Assembly: GCF_004121055.1 (NCBI RefSeq)
Contig: NZ_PYAL01000001.1
Span: forward strand, 682,001-746,000
DNA from: Achromobacter aloeverae
GTDB lineage: Bacteria > Pseudomonadota > Gammaproteobacteria > Burkholderiales > Burkholderiaceae_B
DNA: 64,000 nt
Direction: 5' to 3'
The notes under the pieces are model-generated. The model ran no database searches, had not been told where the DNA came from, and was given only the letters and a program-made list of their open reading frames with translations. The position numbers were made by a program, and so were the translations under genes. This document shows, piece by piece, positions 28,680 through 37,864 of the stretch. Position 1 is the stretch's first letter, and each line of letters opens with the position of its first letter.

Positions 28680-30397
28680 CAGCACCCTCGACCGCCTGGC
28701 TGGGCCGTCCCGGCGTCGTTTGCGCGCTGGGGCAAGGCATGGACGCGGTGCATGCGGCCACCCTGCGCGGAGAAACCGCCGGCATGACGGCGCGAACGGG
28801 CTGGCTGCCGGGACGCAGCATCGTGGTCGGCGCCGCCGCCGGCGAACTGGACGAATTGCCCGCCACGCTTGCCGACGGCAAGGCGCCGCCGCCCCACTAT
28901 CACAGCCGCAACAACCGCCTGCTGATGACGGCCGCCAACCAGATCGCCGATACCCTGCGCGCGGCCATCGCGCGCCATGGCGCCACGCGGGTGGGCATCG
29001 TGCTGGGCACCAGCACCTCCGGCATCGGCGAGGCCAGCCTGGCCTTCCGCGCCCGACAACAGGATGGCGCCTGGCCGCCCGACTACGACTACCGCCGCCA
29101 GACGCTGGCGGCGCCGGCCACGCTGCTGGCCGATTGGCTGGGCATCGCCGGCCCCGCGTACACCCTGTCGACGGCCTGCACGTCAGGCGCGCGCGCCCTC
29201 CTGTCGGCCAAGCGCCTGCTGGATGCCGGCCTGTGCGACGCCGTGATCTGCGGCGGCGTCGACGCGCTGTGCCCGCTCACCATCAACGGTTTCGCCTCCA
29301 TCGAAGCCATCGCCGCGGGTCTGAGCAACCCCTATTCCGCCCATCGCGACGGCATCAATATCGGCGAGGCCGCCGCGCTGTTCCTGATGCAGCGCGAGCG
29401 CCCGCAAGGTGCGGCCGTCCGCCTGCTCGGGGGCGGCGGCAGCTCGGACGCCTGGCACATGTCGGCGCCCGACCCAACCGGCCAAGGGGCGATACTGGCC
29501 ATGCGCGCGGCCTTGCGCGATGCGGGCGTCGCGGCTGCCGATATCGGCTGGATCAACCTGCACGGCACGGGCACGACGCACAACGACGCCATGGAAAGCC
29601 ACGCGGTGCACGCCGTATTTCCGCAAGGCGTGCCCTGCACCACCACCAAGCCGCTGACCGGCCATACCCTGGCCGCTGCCGGGGCGCTGGAGGCGGCGCT
29701 GTGCTGGGCCGTGCTGGACCCGGCCTCGGACGGCGCCCTGCCGCCGCAGCGCTGGGACGGCGAGGCCGACCCCGCCCTGCCGCCCCTGCGCCTGACCGCG
29801 CCCGGCGAGCGCCTGCCTGCCGGCCGGCCCCGTATCGTCATGAGCAATTCCTTCGCCTTCGGCGGCAACAACACCTGCCTGGTGCTGGCGCAAGCCGACG
29901 ACGCGCCGCCCGCCGACCGGGCGTGGCCGGTCGGCGACTGGCCGGTCGCGGAACTGCTGCCGCACACCGGCGCCGCCGTCCTGCTGGACGCCGTGCTCGC
30001 CTGCGACGAGGAAACCCTGCGCGCCAGCGCCACCGTCCGCCGCCACGACGCCTATGGCGACGACGCGGGCGAGCTGCCGCCCTGGCTGGGCCTGGAACTG
30101 ATGGCCCAGGCCGTGGGCGCCTGGGCCGGCTGCCAGGCGCGCCGCGCCGGCGAACCCATGCAGCTGGGCTTCCTGCTCGGAACGCGCCGCTATGACTGCC
30201 GCGTGCCCGCATTCACTCCGGGCATGGCGCTGACCATCACGGTCGAGCGCTCCTTCCAGGACACCGCCGGCATGGGTGTCTTCCTTTGCGAAATCCACCA
30301 TGGCGCCGAGTGCCTGGCGCAAGCCCGCCTGAACGTCTATCGTCCGCCGGATCCCGGCGCCTTCATCCACGAACCGTCCCCCGTGGACCTCGCCTGA
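28676..30397 (+). CDS. Ketosynthase fused to a hotdog dehydratase (ApeO-ApeP-like)
   Basis: A 573-residue fusion. Residues 1-~415 are a FabB/FabF-type condensing enzyme with an intact Cys-His-His triad: Cys168 (STACTSGA), His296 (NLHGTGTTHND), His330 (LTGHTLAAAG). The C-terminal ~140 residues form a FabZ-like hotdog domain with LLPHTGAAVLLDAV (catalytic His position) and LELMAQAVG (catalytic Glu). In most APE clusters the ketosynthase (ApeO) and dehydratase (ApeP) are separate. Here extension and dehydration sit in one chain, mirroring the ligase-dehydratase fusion upstream. It should pair with the KS-like first gene. Confidence 0.9.
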   Translation: MTAPSTAWLGRPGVVCALGQGMDAVHAATLRGETAGMTARTGWLPGRSIVVGAAAGELDELPATLADGKAPPPHYHSRNNRLLMTAANQIADTLRAAIARHGATRVGIVLGTSTSGIGEASLAFRARQQDGAWPPDYDYRRQTLAAPATLLADWLGIAGPAYTLSTACTSGARALLSAKRLLDAGLCDAVICGGVDALCPLTINGFASIEAIAAGLSNPYSAHRDGINIGEAAALFLMQRERPQGAAVRLLGGGGSSDAWHMSAPDPTGQGAILAMRAALRDAGVAAADIGWINLHGTGTTHNDAMESHAVHAVFPQGVPCTTTKPLTGHTLAAAGALEAALCWAVLDPASDGALPPQRWDGEADPALPPLRLTAPGERLPAGRPRIVMSNSFAFGGNNTCLVLAQADDAPPADRAWPVGDWPVAELLPHTGAAVLLDAVLACDEETLRASATVRRHDAYGDDAGELPPWLGLELMAQAVGAWAGCQARRAGEPMQLGFLLGTRRYDCRVPAFTPGMALTITVERSFQDTAGMGVFLCEIHHGAECLAQARLNVYRPPDPGAFIHEPSPVDLA

Positions 30398-30402
30398 AAC
30401 CC

Positions 30403-31143
30403 ATGACCTCACCTCTTTCCAACGCCGTCCTGGTCACGGGATCCAGCCGTGGTATCGGCCGCGCCATCGCCCTGACGCTGGCGCGGGCCGGCCACGACCT
30501 GATCCTGCATTGTCGCGCGCGCCGCGAGGACGCCGAAGCCGTGCGCGCCGACATCCAGGCCCTGGGCCGCGACTGCCGCATCCTGCAATTCGACGTCGCC
30601 GACCGCGCCGCCGCCGCGGCCGCGCTGGACGCCGACGTCCAGGCGCATGGCGCGCCCTACGGCGTGGTGCTCAATGCAGGCCTCACGCGCGACGCCGCCT
30701 TTCCAGCGCTGGGCGGCGAGGACTGGGACCAGGTGCTGCGCACCAACCTCGACGGCTTCTACAACGTGCTCCACCCGCTGGTCATGCCCATGGTGCGGCG
30801 GCGCGCGCCAGGCCGCATCGTCTGCATGGCGTCGGTATCCGGCCTGGTGGGCAATCGCGGCCAGGTGAACTACAGCGCATCCAAGGCCGGCCTGATCGGC
30901 GCGGCCAAGGCCCTGGCCATCGAGCTGGCCAAGCGGCGCATCACGGTCAACTGCGTGGCGCCCGGCCTGATCGAAACCGACATGATCGACGAACACGTGC
31001 CAGTCGAGGAAATCCTCAAGGCCATCCCGGCGCAGCGCATGGGGCAACCGGAGGAAGTCGCGGCGGCGGTGGCGTTCTTCATGTCGCCGGCCGCGGCCTA
31101 CGTCACCCGCCAGGTGCTGGCGGTCAATGGAGGATTGTGCTGA
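30403..31143 (+). CDS. 3-ketoacyl-ACP reductase (FabG-like), APE cluster
   Basis: A 246-residue short-chain dehydrogenase. The NADPH motif GSSRGIG is at 13-19 and the catalytic YSASK at 157-161, with the serine in MASVSGLVG. It reduces the 3-keto intermediate in each polyene elongation cycle (ApeQ position). It starts 5 bases after the KS-DH gene and its TGA shares one base with the next ATG. Confidence 0.93.
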   Translation: MTSPLSNAVLVTGSSRGIGRAIALTLARAGHDLILHCRARREDAEAVRADIQALGRDCRILQFDVADRAAAAAALDADVQAHGAPYGVVLNAGLTRDAAFPALGGEDWDQVLRTNLDGFYNVLHPLVMPMVRRRAPGRIVCMASVSGLVGNRGQVNYSASKAGLIGAAKALAIELAKRRITVNCVAPGLIETDMIDEHVPVEEILKAIPAQRMGQPEEVAAAVAFFMSPAAAYVTRQVLAVNGGLC

Positions 31144-32369
31144 TGCATCGCGTCGTCATCACCGGCATGGCCGGCATCAGCGCCCTGGGACGCGACTGGA
31201 ACACGGTGCGCGCGGCCTTCGAGGCGGGGCGCAACGCCATCCGTACCATGCCCGACTGGAATGTCTACAAGGAACTCAACACCCGCCTGGCCGGCCCTCT
31301 TCCCGAATACGCGCCGCCGTCGCACTGGACCCGCAAGCAGCTGCGCAGCATGGGCCGCGTTTCGCAACTGGCGGTCAATGCGGCCGAGATGGCCCTGGCC
31401 GACGCCGGCCTGCTGGGCGACCCCTCCATCGCCGATGGCCGCATGGGCGTGGCCTGCGGCTCGTCCACCGGAAGCACGGCGGATGTCATGGCGTTCGGCA
31501 ACATGCTGCTCAACGGCGTGACCGACGATCTCAACGCCAATTCCTACGTGCGCATGATGCCGCACACCACGGCCGCCAACATCGGCATTTTCTTCGGGCT
31601 GAAGGGCCGCATCATCCCCACGTCCAGCGCCTGCACGTCAGGCAGCCAGGGCATAGGCTACGCCTACGAAGCCATCCGCTACGGCCGCCAGCGCATGATG
31701 CTGGCGGGCGGCGCCGAGGAGCTGTGCCCCAGCGAGGCCATCGTCTTCGACGCGCTCTACGCCACCAGCCAACGCAACGACACGCCGGAGCTGACGCCCC
31801 GCCCCTACGACGCCACCCGCGACGGCCTGGTCATCGGCGAAGGCGCCGGCATGCTGGTGCTGGAATCCCTGGAGCACGCCCAGGCCCGCGGCGCCCGCAT
31901 CCATGCGGAAGTCGTCGGATTCGGCAGCAACTCCGACGGCACCCACATCACCCGCCCCGAAGCGGCAACGATGCGGATCGCCATGGAAATGGCGCTGGCC
32001 GATGCCGGCTTGCCGGCGCAGGCCATCGGCTACGTCAACGGCCACGGCACCGCCACCGAGCAGGGCGACATCGCCGAGACCCAGGCCACCCAGGCCGTCT
32101 TCGGCGAACGCATGGCGATCAGCTCGCAGAAAAGCTACCTGGGCCATACCCTGGGCGCCTGCGGCGCGCTGGAATCCTGGTTCACCATCGAGATGATGCG
32201 CAACGACTGGTATGCCCCCACCCTGAACCTGAACCAGGTCGATCCGCGCTGCGGCGAACTGGACTACATCACGGGCGACGGCCGGCGGCTTTCCAGCGAA
32301 TATGCGATGAACAACAATTTCGCCTTCGGCGGCGTCAACACGTCGCTGGTGTTCCGCCGTTGGCCGTAG
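31143..32369 (+). CDS. Second beta-ketoacyl-ACP synthase (ApeR-like), APE cluster
   Basis: A 408-residue FabF-like condensing enzyme with Cys164 (SSACTSGSQG), His301 (NGHGTATEQGD) and His335 (YLGHTLGACG). It is the last core gene and corresponds to ApeR, thought to run initiation or the first extension. The ATG overlaps the ketoreductase stop by one base. No clear terminator follows: a 69-base gap with T-rich runs leads to a small exported protein gene that may be part of the same unit. Confidence 0.93.
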   Translation: MHRVVITGMAGISALGRDWNTVRAAFEAGRNAIRTMPDWNVYKELNTRLAGPLPEYAPPSHWTRKQLRSMGRVSQLAVNAAEMALADAGLLGDPSIADGRMGVACGSSTGSTADVMAFGNMLLNGVTDDLNANSYVRMMPHTTAANIGIFFGLKGRIIPTSSACTSGSQGIGYAYEAIRYGRQRMMLAGGAEELCPSEAIVFDALYATSQRNDTPELTPRPYDATRDGLVIGEGAGMLVLESLEHAQARGARIHAEVVGFGSNSDGTHITRPEAATMRIAMEMALADAGLPAQAIGYVNGHGTATEQGDIAETQATQAVFGERMAISSQKSYLGHTLGACGALESWFTIEMMRNDWYAPTLNLNQVDPRCGELDYITGDGRRLSSEYAMNNNFAFGGVNTSLVFRRWP

Positions 32370-32438
32370 TTTTTTCCAGTCCACTTTGCAAGGCCATCCT
32401 TTTTCAACTCGATCGTTTTCATCCGCTAGGAGTGCTTG

Positions 32439-32879
32439 ATGCATAAGTTTTCCAAAACGCTGGTCGGCCTGACCCTGTCCCTCTCCTGCGTCGCCGCGGC
32501 CCACGCGGCCGACCGCATGTCGATGAACTCGTTCCAGGCCGCCGTCGAGGCCGGCAAGGCCGAGGGCAAGCTCGACGGCAGCGTCAAGTTCTACCTGGCC
32601 GGCACCGGCCCCAAGGGCAAGATCCTGCAAGCCGACGCGGTCACCAACCGCAAGACCAACGCCTTCGGCAAGAGCGACGACAAAGCCTGCGTCTGGGCGG
32701 CCATGTCGGCCCTGATCAGCTTGCAGGAAGCCGCCAAGAAAGTCGGCGCCAACGCGGTCATCAATATCGTCAGCTACTACAAGAAGAACGTGAACCAGAA
32801 CGCCACGCAGTATGAATGCCATGCTGGCGCGGTGGTCGCGGGCGTCGCGCTGCGCGGCGACCTGGCGGTGGTGAAGTAA
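32439..32879 (+). CDS. Small exported protein at the end of the APE cluster
   Basis: A 146-residue secreted protein with signal peptide ending at CVAAAHA and a small alpha/beta body containing KVGANAVINIVSYY, which recalls the YbjQ-like fold. Two conserved cysteines (in DKACVW and YECHAG) could form a disulfide. Relatives are often mislabelled excinuclease ATPase subunit and tend to sit beside aryl-polyene genes. TAGGAG at 32427-32432 supports the ATG at 32439. Its function is unknown; an accessory to polyene or outer-membrane function is a guess from position. Confidence 0.7.
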   Translation: MHKFSKTLVGLTLSLSCVAAAHAADRMSMNSFQAAVEAGKAEGKLDGSVKFYLAGTGPKGKILQADAVTNRKTNAFGKSDDKACVWAAMSALISLQEAAKKVGANAVINIVSYYKKNVNQNATQYECHAGAVVAGVALRGDLAVVK

Positions 32880-32968
32880 ACTTTGCGTCTCCCCGCCATG
32901 GCGCGGCCCGCGCCCGTCGGCGTCCCCGCCGTGGCGCGTGCCCAACGCTTTTTTTGCAAGGTTCCATC

Positions 32969-33433
32969 ATGAGCACATCCACGCTCAAAGACACCATTTC
33001 GGCCCAGGTCAAGGAAGCCATGCGCGCCAAGGACACGGCCCGCCTCGGCACGCTGCGCTTCCTGCTGGCGGCGATCAAGCAGAAGGAAGTCGACGAGCGG
33101 CGCGATCTCGGCGATGCCGAAATCACCGCCATCGTCGAAAAGCAGGTGAAGCAGCGCCGTGAATCGATCGCCGCCTTCGAACAGGCCGGACGCACCGAAA
33201 CGGCGGACCAGGAAAAGGCGGAACTGGCCGTCCTCCAGGAATTCCTGCCCCAGGCCGCCTCGCAAGCCGAAATCGATGCCGCCGTCGCCGCCGCCATCGC
33301 CGAGGTCTCGGCCAGCGGCGTGACCGGCGCCCCGGCCATGGGCAAGATCATGGCCATCCTGAAACCGGCGCTGGCCGGCAAGGCCGACCTGGCCGCGGTC
33401 TCGCAACAGGTCAAGGCGAAACTGGCCGGGTAG
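32969..33433 (+). CDS. GatB/YqeY-domain protein
   Basis: A 154-residue YqeY protein (TLKDTISAQVKEAMRAKDTA, then FLLAAIKQKEVD), related to the tRNA-binding tail of the amidotransferase subunit GatB. It is often found near rpsU/dnaG; its exact role is unknown, possibly tRNA-dependent. It ends one base before the end of the convergent dinB gene. Confidence 0.9.
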   Translation: MSTSTLKDTISAQVKEAMRAKDTARLGTLRFLLAAIKQKEVDERRDLGDAEITAIVEKQVKQRRESIAAFEQAGRTETADQEKAELAVLQEFLPQAASQAEIDAAVAAAIAEVSASGVTGAPAMGKIMAILKPALAGKADLAAVSQQVKAKLAG

Positions 33434-34513
33434 CTAGGGGTCGAGGTCCGCGAACAGGTCCGCCTGGCGCGGCCCCTGCGGGTCATCGGCATCGGGAAAA
33501 TTGCTCATGCCGACGCCCACCAGCCGGTAGCGCGTGGTGGCCGGCAGCTCCACCCGTGCGCGCATCCGCCGCGCGATCTCGGCCAGCGCCTGTGCCGACG
33601 CCGGCAGCACCGGGGACGTGATGCTCCGGGTCAGCAAGCGGAAACGGTCCGTCTTCAGCTTCAGCGTCACCGTATACCCCCGCCCCCGCTTGCGCATCGC
33701 CTGCTCCCAGACACGCGCGGCCAGCTTGTCGATGACCTCGCTCAGGTCGGACAGCGGACGGTCATCCTCGAACGTGGTCTCGGCCGACACCTGCTGGGCC
33801 AATTGATCGGCCTCCACCGGGCGCTCGTCGATCCCGCGGGCCAATTCATACAGCCGTCGACCATAGCGTCCGAAGCGCAACTCCAGTTCGGGCAGGCTGC
33901 GGTTGGACAGGTCGCCCACCGTCAATATGCCCATTTGCTCCAGCTTGCCCTGCATCACGGCGCCCACGCCGGGCACCTTGCGCACCGGCAGCGGGGTGAG
34001 GAAGTCCAGCACATCGCGTGGGCGCAGCACGAACAGGCCGTCCGGCTTGTTCCAGTCCGAGGCGATCTTGGCCAGGAACTTGTTCGGCGCCACGCCGGCT
34101 GACGCGGTCAGGCCGGTCTCCGCCTGGATCTGCGTCCGGATGGCGCGCGCCACGTCGGTGGCCGACGCCAGCCCGCCCTTGTTCTCGGTGACGTCCAGGT
34201 AGGCCTCGTCCAGCGAAAGCGGTTCGATCAGGTCGGTGTGACGGAAGAAAATCTCCCGCACCTGGCGCGAGACGTCGCGATAGCGGTTGAAATCCGGCGG
34301 GATATAGATGGCTTGGGGACACAGGCGCAGCGCGCGCGCCACCGACATGGCCGAGTGCACGCCGTAGCGGCGCGCTTCGTACGAAGCCGCGCAGACCACG
34401 GAGCGAGGCCCTTTCCAGGCCACCACCACCGGCTGGCCCTTGAGGGTCGGATTGTCGCGTTGTTCGACGGACGCATAGAAGGCGTCCATATCGACATGTA
34501 CGATTTTGCGCAT
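33434..34513 (-). CDS. dinB: DNA polymerase IV (Y-family)
   Basis: A translesion DNA polymerase of 359 residues. The catalytic acids are visible: Asp8 in HVDMDAFYASVE and Asp102/Glu103 in LSLDEAYLD. The little-finger domain follows, and a clamp-binding motif QADLF lies at the extreme C-terminus. Unlike the imuABC cassette 20 kb away, no LexA-type box is visible in the 90 bases before its start, so SOS control is not supported here. Its stop abuts the convergent yqeY stop. Confidence 0.95.
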   Translation of the reverse strand: MRKIVHVDMDAFYASVEQRDNPTLKGQPVVVAWKGPRSVVCAASYEARRYGVHSAMSVARALRLCPQAIYIPPDFNRYRDVSRQVREIFFRHTDLIEPLSLDEAYLDVTENKGGLASATDVARAIRTQIQAETGLTASAGVAPNKFLAKIASDWNKPDGLFVLRPRDVLDFLTPLPVRKVPGVGAVMQGKLEQMGILTVGDLSNRSLPELELRFGRYGRRLYELARGIDERPVEADQLAQQVSAETTFEDDRPLSDLSEVIDKLAARVWEQAMRKRGRGYTVTLKLKTDRFRLLTRSITSPVLPASAQALAEIARRMRARVELPATTRYRLVGVGMSNFPDADDPQGPRQADLFADLDP

Positions 34514-34602
34514 CTCAACTGCTGGACGGTTCTACCGCCCGTGCCGTCAATACGGCGTAAAAACGCCTATTATGGCGCCTCACTTCATCGGTTAAGAGCA
34601 AC

Positions 34603-35055
34603 ATGGAAACCAAGCAAGGCACGGCCCCCCAGTTTTCCGTCGACTATTTCGGCGCCCAGATTCCCTTGATGGAGTATCTCGGCCTGATTCCCGAACACAT
34701 CGAGGCCAACCTGGCGCGCACCCGGCTGCCCTGGCGCGTCGAGCTGACCAACAGCCGCGGCGACGTCCATGGCGGCACCCTGATGAGCGTACTGGACTTC
34801 ACGCTCAGCGCGGCGGCGCGCGGCTCGCTGGAGCGCGGCGTCAGCATGGCCACCATCGACATGACCACCAGCTTCATGGCGCCGGCCACCGGCGACCTGG
34901 TGATCGAGGGCCGCTGCATCAAGCTGGGCAAGTCCATCGCCTTCTGCGAGGGCGACATCCATGACGCCAATGGCCAGCGCGTCTGCAAGGCGTCGGCCAC
35001 GTTCAAGGTGATCCGGCCCCGTCCCGACGGCGGCGGCAAGGTCGGCACCGACTGA
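34603..35055 (+). CDS. PaaI-like hotdog thioesterase
   Basis: A 150-residue thioesterase of the PaaI/YbdB group, with [17 protein letters not shown] containing the HGG motif of the hotdog active site and [16 protein letters not shown]. The acyl-CoA substrate cannot be named. It diverges from dinB with about 90 bases between starts. Confidence 0.9.
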   Translation: METKQGTAPQFSVDYFGAQIPLMEYLGLIPEHIEANLARTRLPWRVELTNSRGDVHGGTLMSVLDFTLSAAARGSLERGVSMATIDMTTSFMAPATGDLVIEGRCIKLGKSIAFCEGDIHDANGQRVCKASATFKVIRPRPDGGGKVGTD

Positions 35056-35085
35056 AGTCACCGCCCGGCGCGCCGTGCCCCGCCC

Positions 35086-35526
35086 TTATTGCTGCGGCGG
35101 ACGCACCGGATTGTTGGTGTCGCTGGGCATGTAGGACACGCACGTCGGCACCTGGAAGCGGATGGCGTCGCGCATCGCGATCATGGCGTCGCCGTTCCAG
35201 ATCGAGCGGCCCCACATGGCGATATGCACGTCGCTGTGGCCGGCGTCGATGCCGACGATGTCCACGCGTGCGACGTCATTGTCCGTCAACGGCGCCGTCA
35301 CCCGCAGGGTGGCCTTGCGGCCGGCGTCATCCACCTCGCCACGCACCTTGTAGGCGTCCTTGGCGGTCAGGCAGAGTTCCGCCTGGGCCCGCGCCGCCTC
35401 GTAGGCCTTCCGATAGCCCACCTCGACCTTGTAGTCGCCGCTGGGCGACTGGCCGGGCTGGATACCCATGGAACACCCGGCCAAACTCACGGCCAGCACA
35501 GTGGCGGCCGCCATGATCCTCGACAT
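35086..35526 (-). CDS. Hypothetical lipoprotein
   Basis: A 146-residue lipoprotein with lipobox VLAVSLAGCSMG and a body DYKVEVGYRKAYEAARAQAE. GGAGG just before the ATG at 35526 supports this start over a longer frame. It is convergent with the thioesterase gene. No family name is recognised. Confidence 0.75.
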   Translation of the reverse strand: MSRIMAAATVLAVSLAGCSMGIQPGQSPSGDYKVEVGYRKAYEAARAQAELCLTAKDAYKVRGEVDDAGRKATLRVTAPLTDNDVARVDIVGIDAGHSDVHIAMWGRSIWNGDAMIAMRDAIRFQVPTCVSYMPSDTNNPVRPPQQ

Positions 35527-35715
35527 AAGACCTCCAATAAACGGCGCAATTATGCTCCATCCGGCGCCGCCATTGAGCCCGATCGCCGTCAAGTTACCGG
35601 GATTGCACAATGCGCAGCCCCACCATCCGCCCGATTCGACACCCCCGACGCCCCTATGGCATGATCAAAGACCCGTCGCGGACGCCTCCTTGCGGCCGCA
35701 TCACCGGAGAAGCCT

Positions 35716-37629
35716 TTGTTCAAATTCATGACCCGGTCCCTGCTGGCCGCCACGCTGATCGGCGCCGCCTCGGGCGCGGCCGCGCAATCGCCCAAGCAAT
35801 ATCCGCTGAAAGATTTCTTCCGCAATCCCGACCGTGGCTACTTCCGCCTGGCCGAGGACGGCAAGACCCTGGGATTCATGCAACCTGTCAGCATCGACGG
35901 CCAGCCCGCCCGCATGAACATCTTCGTGCAGAAGCTGGACGGCTCGGCCCCGGTGGGCGAACCGCGCAAGCTCACCAACGAAAGCGCGCGCGACATCAGC
36001 AACTATTTCTGGAAGGGCTCCGACACCATCCTGTACGCCAAGGATTTCGGCGGCGACGAGAACTTCCACGTCCTGGCGGTCAATGTCGCCGACGGCAAGG
36101 TCACCGACCTGACGCCTTACGAGCACGTGCGCGCCGGCATCGAGGACGACCTGGAGGACGACCCCGATCACATCCTGGTCAGCCATAACCAGCGCGACCC
36201 GCAGGTTTTCGACGTCTACCGCGTCAACGTGCGCACCGGCGCGTCCGAGCGCGTGGCGGAGAATCCCGGCAACGTCATCGGCTGGCAGACCGACCACGCC
36301 GGCAAGGTGCGCGCCGCCGTCACCAGCGACGGACTGAACACCACGCTGCTGTACCGGGACAAGGAAAGCGACCCGTTCAAGCCCCTGATCACCACCGACT
36401 ACCGCACCAGCGTCAATCCGGCGCTGTTCACCTTCGACGACAAGCGCCTGTACGCCCTGAGCAATCGCGGCCGCGACACGCTGGCGCTGGTGGAGATCGA
36501 TCCCGCCCGTCCCGATGACGAAAAGCTGCTGTTCGACCCGCAACAGGCCGACCTGGGCGGCATCGGCTACTCGCGCAAGCGCAAGGTGCTGACGGCGGCC
36601 GTCTACCAGACCGACAAGACGCACCGCAAGTACTTCGACGACCAGACCGAGGCGCTGCACGCCAAGCTGGCCGCGCGCCTGCCCGGCTATGAATTCACCA
36701 TCCAGGGCGAAACCCGCGACGAGGACAAGTTCATCGTCGCCGCCTATAACGACCGCACGCCGGGTTCGCGCTACCTGTACGACGCCAGGACGGACACGCT
36801 GGCCAAGCTGGCCGACATCAACCCCGCCCTGCCGGAAGGCGACATGGCGGAAATGCGCCCGATCACCTTCCAGAGCCGCGACGGCCTTGCCATCCACGGC
36901 TACCTGACCGTGCCCAAGGGTCGCGCCGCCAAGGACCTGGCGTGCATCGTGAACCCGCACGGCGGCCCGTGGGCGCGCGACAGCTGGGGCTACAACCCCG
37001 AGGTCCAGTTCCTGGCCAATCGCGGCTACTGCGTGCTGCAGATCAACTTCCGCGGATCGACCGGCTACGGCCGCAAGTTCTGGGAAGCCGGGTTCGGCCA
37101 GTGGGGCCTGTCCATGCAGGACGACATCACCGACGGCGTCCAGTGGCTGATCAAGGAGGGCATCGCGGATCCCAAGCGCATCGGCATCTACGGCGGCAGC
37201 TATGGCGGCTACGCCACGCTGGCCGGCATCACCTTCACGCCGGATCTCTATGCCGCCGCGGTGGACTATGTCGGCGTGTCCAACCTGTTCACCTTCATGA
37301 ACACCATTCCGCCGTACTGGAAGCCGCTGCTGGCCAAGATGCACGACATGGTCGGCGATCCGGAAAAGGACAAGGAACGCCTGGCCGCCACCTCGCCCGC
37401 GTTGCACGTCGACCGCATCAAGACGCCTTTGTTCATCGCCCAGGGGGCCAAGGATCCGCGCGTCAACAAGGCGGAAAGCGACCAGGTGGTCGAGGCCTTG
37501 CGCAAGCGGGGCGTCGAGGTCGAATACATGGTGAAGGACAACGAGGGCCATGGTTTCCACAACGACGAGAACAAGTTCGAGTTCTACGCCGCGATGGAGA
37601 AGTTCTTCAACCAGCACCTGAAGCCTTAG
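35716..37629 (+). CDS. S9-family prolyl-oligopeptidase-like serine peptidase
   Basis: A secreted 637-residue serine peptidase: signal peptide ([16 protein letters not shown]), a beta-propeller N-terminal half, and a C-terminal alpha/beta-hydrolase domain. The triad is visible: Ser495 in [10 protein letters not shown], Asp580 in [10 protein letters not shown] and His612 in EGHGFHN. The oxyanion-side stretch HGGPWARD is present. A TTG start at 35716 with GGAGA 5 bases ahead is preferred; an in-frame ATG lies at 35728. It probably digests peptides in the periplasm. A strong terminator follows at 37802. Confidence 0.9.
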   Translation: MFKFMTRSLLAATLIGAASGAAAQSPKQYPLKDFFRNPDRGYFRLAEDGKTLGFMQPVSIDGQPARMNIFVQKLDGSAPVGEPRKLTNESARDISNYFWKGSDTILYAKDFGGDENFHVLAVNVADGKVTDLTPYEHVRAGIEDDLEDDPDHILVSHNQRDPQVFDVYRVNVRTGASERVAENPGNVIGWQTDHAGKVRAAVTSDGLNTTLLYRDKESDPFKPLITTDYRTSVNPALFTFDDKRLYALSNRGRDTLALVEIDPARPDDEKLLFDPQQADLGGIGYSRKRKVLTAAVYQTDKTHRKYFDDQTEALHAKLAARLPGYEFTIQGETRDEDKFIVAAYNDRTPGSRYLYDARTDTLAKLADINPALPEGDMAEMRPITFQSRDGLAIHGYLTVPKGRAAKDLACIVNPHGGPWARDSWGYNPEVQFLANRGYCVLQINFRGSTGYGRKFWEAGFGQWGLSMQDDITDGVQWLIKEGIADPKRIGIYGGSYGGYATLAGITFTPDLYAAAVDYVGVSNLFTFMNTIPPYWKPLLAKMHDMVGDPEKDKERLAATSPALHVDRIKTPLFIAQGAKDPRVNKAESDQVVEALRKRGVEVEYMVKDNEGHGFHNDENKFEFYAAMEKFFNQHLKP

Positions 37630-37751
37630 GAAGGCCCACCCCAGCGCGCTGCGCGCGCCCCCCTCAAGGGCGGCACTGGTGGACCGGAAGGAAGGACCAC
37701 CCCAGCGCGCTGCGCGCGCCCCCCTCAAGGGGCGGCACTGGCGGACCGGCG
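37630..37751. repeat. 61-bp GC-rich tandem repeat (two copies) after the S9 peptidase
   Basis: Two copies of a 61-base unit (37630-37690 and 37691-37751) differ at only a few bases. Each contains CCACCCCAGCGCGCTGCG, then CCCCCTCAAGGG(G), then CGGCACTGG(T/C)GGACCGG. The unit includes self-complementary parts (GCGCGCTGCGCGCGC; CCCCTCAAGGGG). It looks like a dispersed intergenic element of this bacterial group rather than a coding sequence. Confidence 0.65.
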
Positions 37752-37801
37752 GAGCCGGATCCGCTGTGCCCCCGGTCTGGCCCGGGTTCTTGAGCAAGAA
37801 T

Positions 37802-37830
37802 AAAGGCACGCGCCAGCGTGCCTTTTCCTT
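37802..37830 (+). terminator. Rho-independent terminator after the S9 peptidase
   Basis: AAAGGCACGC (37802-37811), loop GCCA, and the perfect complement GCGTGCCTTT (37816-37825) run into TTTCCTTTT. On the other strand the same hairpin precedes a T-rich stretch, so it could also serve the convergent fsr gene. Confidence 0.85.
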
Positions 37831-37864
37831 TTCGGGTCCGCCTGCGTGGGCCCCGGGGACCGCG

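Noticed and set aside
16053-32879. Primary fatty-acid synthesis (fab) locus
   Set aside because: The set with LolA-like, MMPL, COG4648 and DUF3261 genes and a divergent PPTase is specific to aryl-polyene clusters; the housekeeping fab genes have a different arrangement.
35701-37809. 702-aa antisense frame opposite the S9 peptidase
   Set aside because: Shadow frame with no domain; it also crosses the intergenic repeat and the terminator.
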